A stretch of 64,000 nt of DNA from Curtobacterium pusillum (GTDB lineage: Bacteria; Actinomycetota; Actinomycetes; Actinomycetales; Microbacteriaceae), in contig NZ_JABMCE010000086.1 in the NCBI RefSeq assembly GCF_013359865.1, forward strand, positions 124,001 through 188,000. Reading direction: 5' to 3'. The notes under the pieces are model-generated. The model saw nothing but the letters and a program-made list of their open reading frames with translations. It was not told where the DNA came from and searched no databases. Positions 63,821-64,000 of the stretch are shown piece by piece; the first letter of the stretch is position 1; each line of letters starts with the position of its first letter. Both the position numbers and the translations under genes were made by a program.

Positions 63821-64000
63821 ATGACGACCAGTGCCCGTCCCACCGACCTGACCCGACCCGGTGACGTCGTCATCACGACCGTCGCCGACGTGGACGGCGT
63901 CGTCGAAGGCGCGCGCAACCGGTACGCGGCCGCGGTCGTGGCCGACACCTCGGACTGGGCCGACGGGGACCGGCGTCGACTCGAGGACCTCGGGTTCCGC
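63821..64000 (+). CDS. Unidentified protein, 3' end outside window
   Basis: The first 60 codons are open from the ATG at 63821 to the window end. The visible N-terminus begins MTTSARPTDLTRPGDVVI and continues with hydrophobic beta-strand-like VVITTVADV and AAAVVADTSDW. I recognise no family. CAGGAT (63809-63814) six bases upstream suggests a leaderless promoter, separate from the peptidase operon that ends 89 bp earlier. Whether it belongs to the peptide-ligase system cannot be judged from this fragment. Confidence 0.6.
   Translation, partial: MTTSARPTDLTRPGDVVITTVADVDGVVEGARNRYAAAVVADTSDWADGDRRRLEDLGFR

Overview
The window is about 64 kb of very GC-rich actinobacterial chromosome around the replication origin. 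Gene order (rpmH-rnpA-yidD-yidC-jag-rsmG-parS-parA-parB leftwards; dnaA-dnaN-gnd-recF-dciA-gyrB-gyrA-DUF3566-tRNA-Ile-tRNA-Ala-ppiA-rhomboid-crgA-pabA/trpG-pknB-pknA-pbpA-rodA-pstP-fhaB-fhaA-tRNA-Leu rightwards) is the conserved actinobacterial origin layout. Composition, many GTG starts, apparently leaderless promoters and an actinobacterial-type putrescine oxidase suggest a member of Microbacteriaceae, possibly Curtobacterium; the genus is an inference.

Region 1 (1-6.6 kb): two tandem ClpP-family genes, the second lacking the catalytic serine, face a ClgR/PopR-like regulator. Next come the leftward chromosome-partition and protein-insertion genes, with two parS sites at about 1.38 and 3.46 kb. 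Region 2 (6.6-9.03 kb): dnaA flanked on both sides by DnaA boxes; the dnaA-dnaN gap is the likely oriC. Region 3 (9.0-31.9 kb): replication and topology genes, tRNAs, then the cell-wall and division Ser/Thr-kinase operon, transcribed leftwards from fhaA to pknB. A dense array of DnaA-box-like 9-mers, outside oriC, lies between the rhomboid gene and crgA (21.1-21.3 kb).

Region 4 (32-57.4 kb): accessory metabolism. After an MFS exporter/TetR pair, nearly everything points to polyamine and GABA use: a PucR regulator divergent from gabT-gabD-putrescine oxidase; an APC permease with a succinate-semialdehyde dehydrogenase; N-carbamoylputrescine amidase with agmatine deiminase; an Lrp regulator with a class III aminotransferase and two FAD oxidases; and an aminobutyraldehyde dehydrogenase with a complete PotABCD-type importer. 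Together these could take agmatine or putrescine through GABA and succinate semialdehyde to succinate.

Region 5 (57.4-63.7 kb): an overlapping three-gene operon with its own promoter. It encodes a fused YbdK-type carboxylate-amine ligase/circularly permuted ATP-grasp enzyme, an asparagine-synthetase-like amidotransferase resembling the N-acetylglutaminylglutamine amide family, and an S9 peptidase. I judge this a likely small-peptide or amide biosynthesis system with unknown product, and the best candidate for undescribed biology here. No transposases, prophage genes or CRISPR arrays were seen. A short motif, CCTGGAGGCGCGG, and its inverted form recur in several intergenic gaps.
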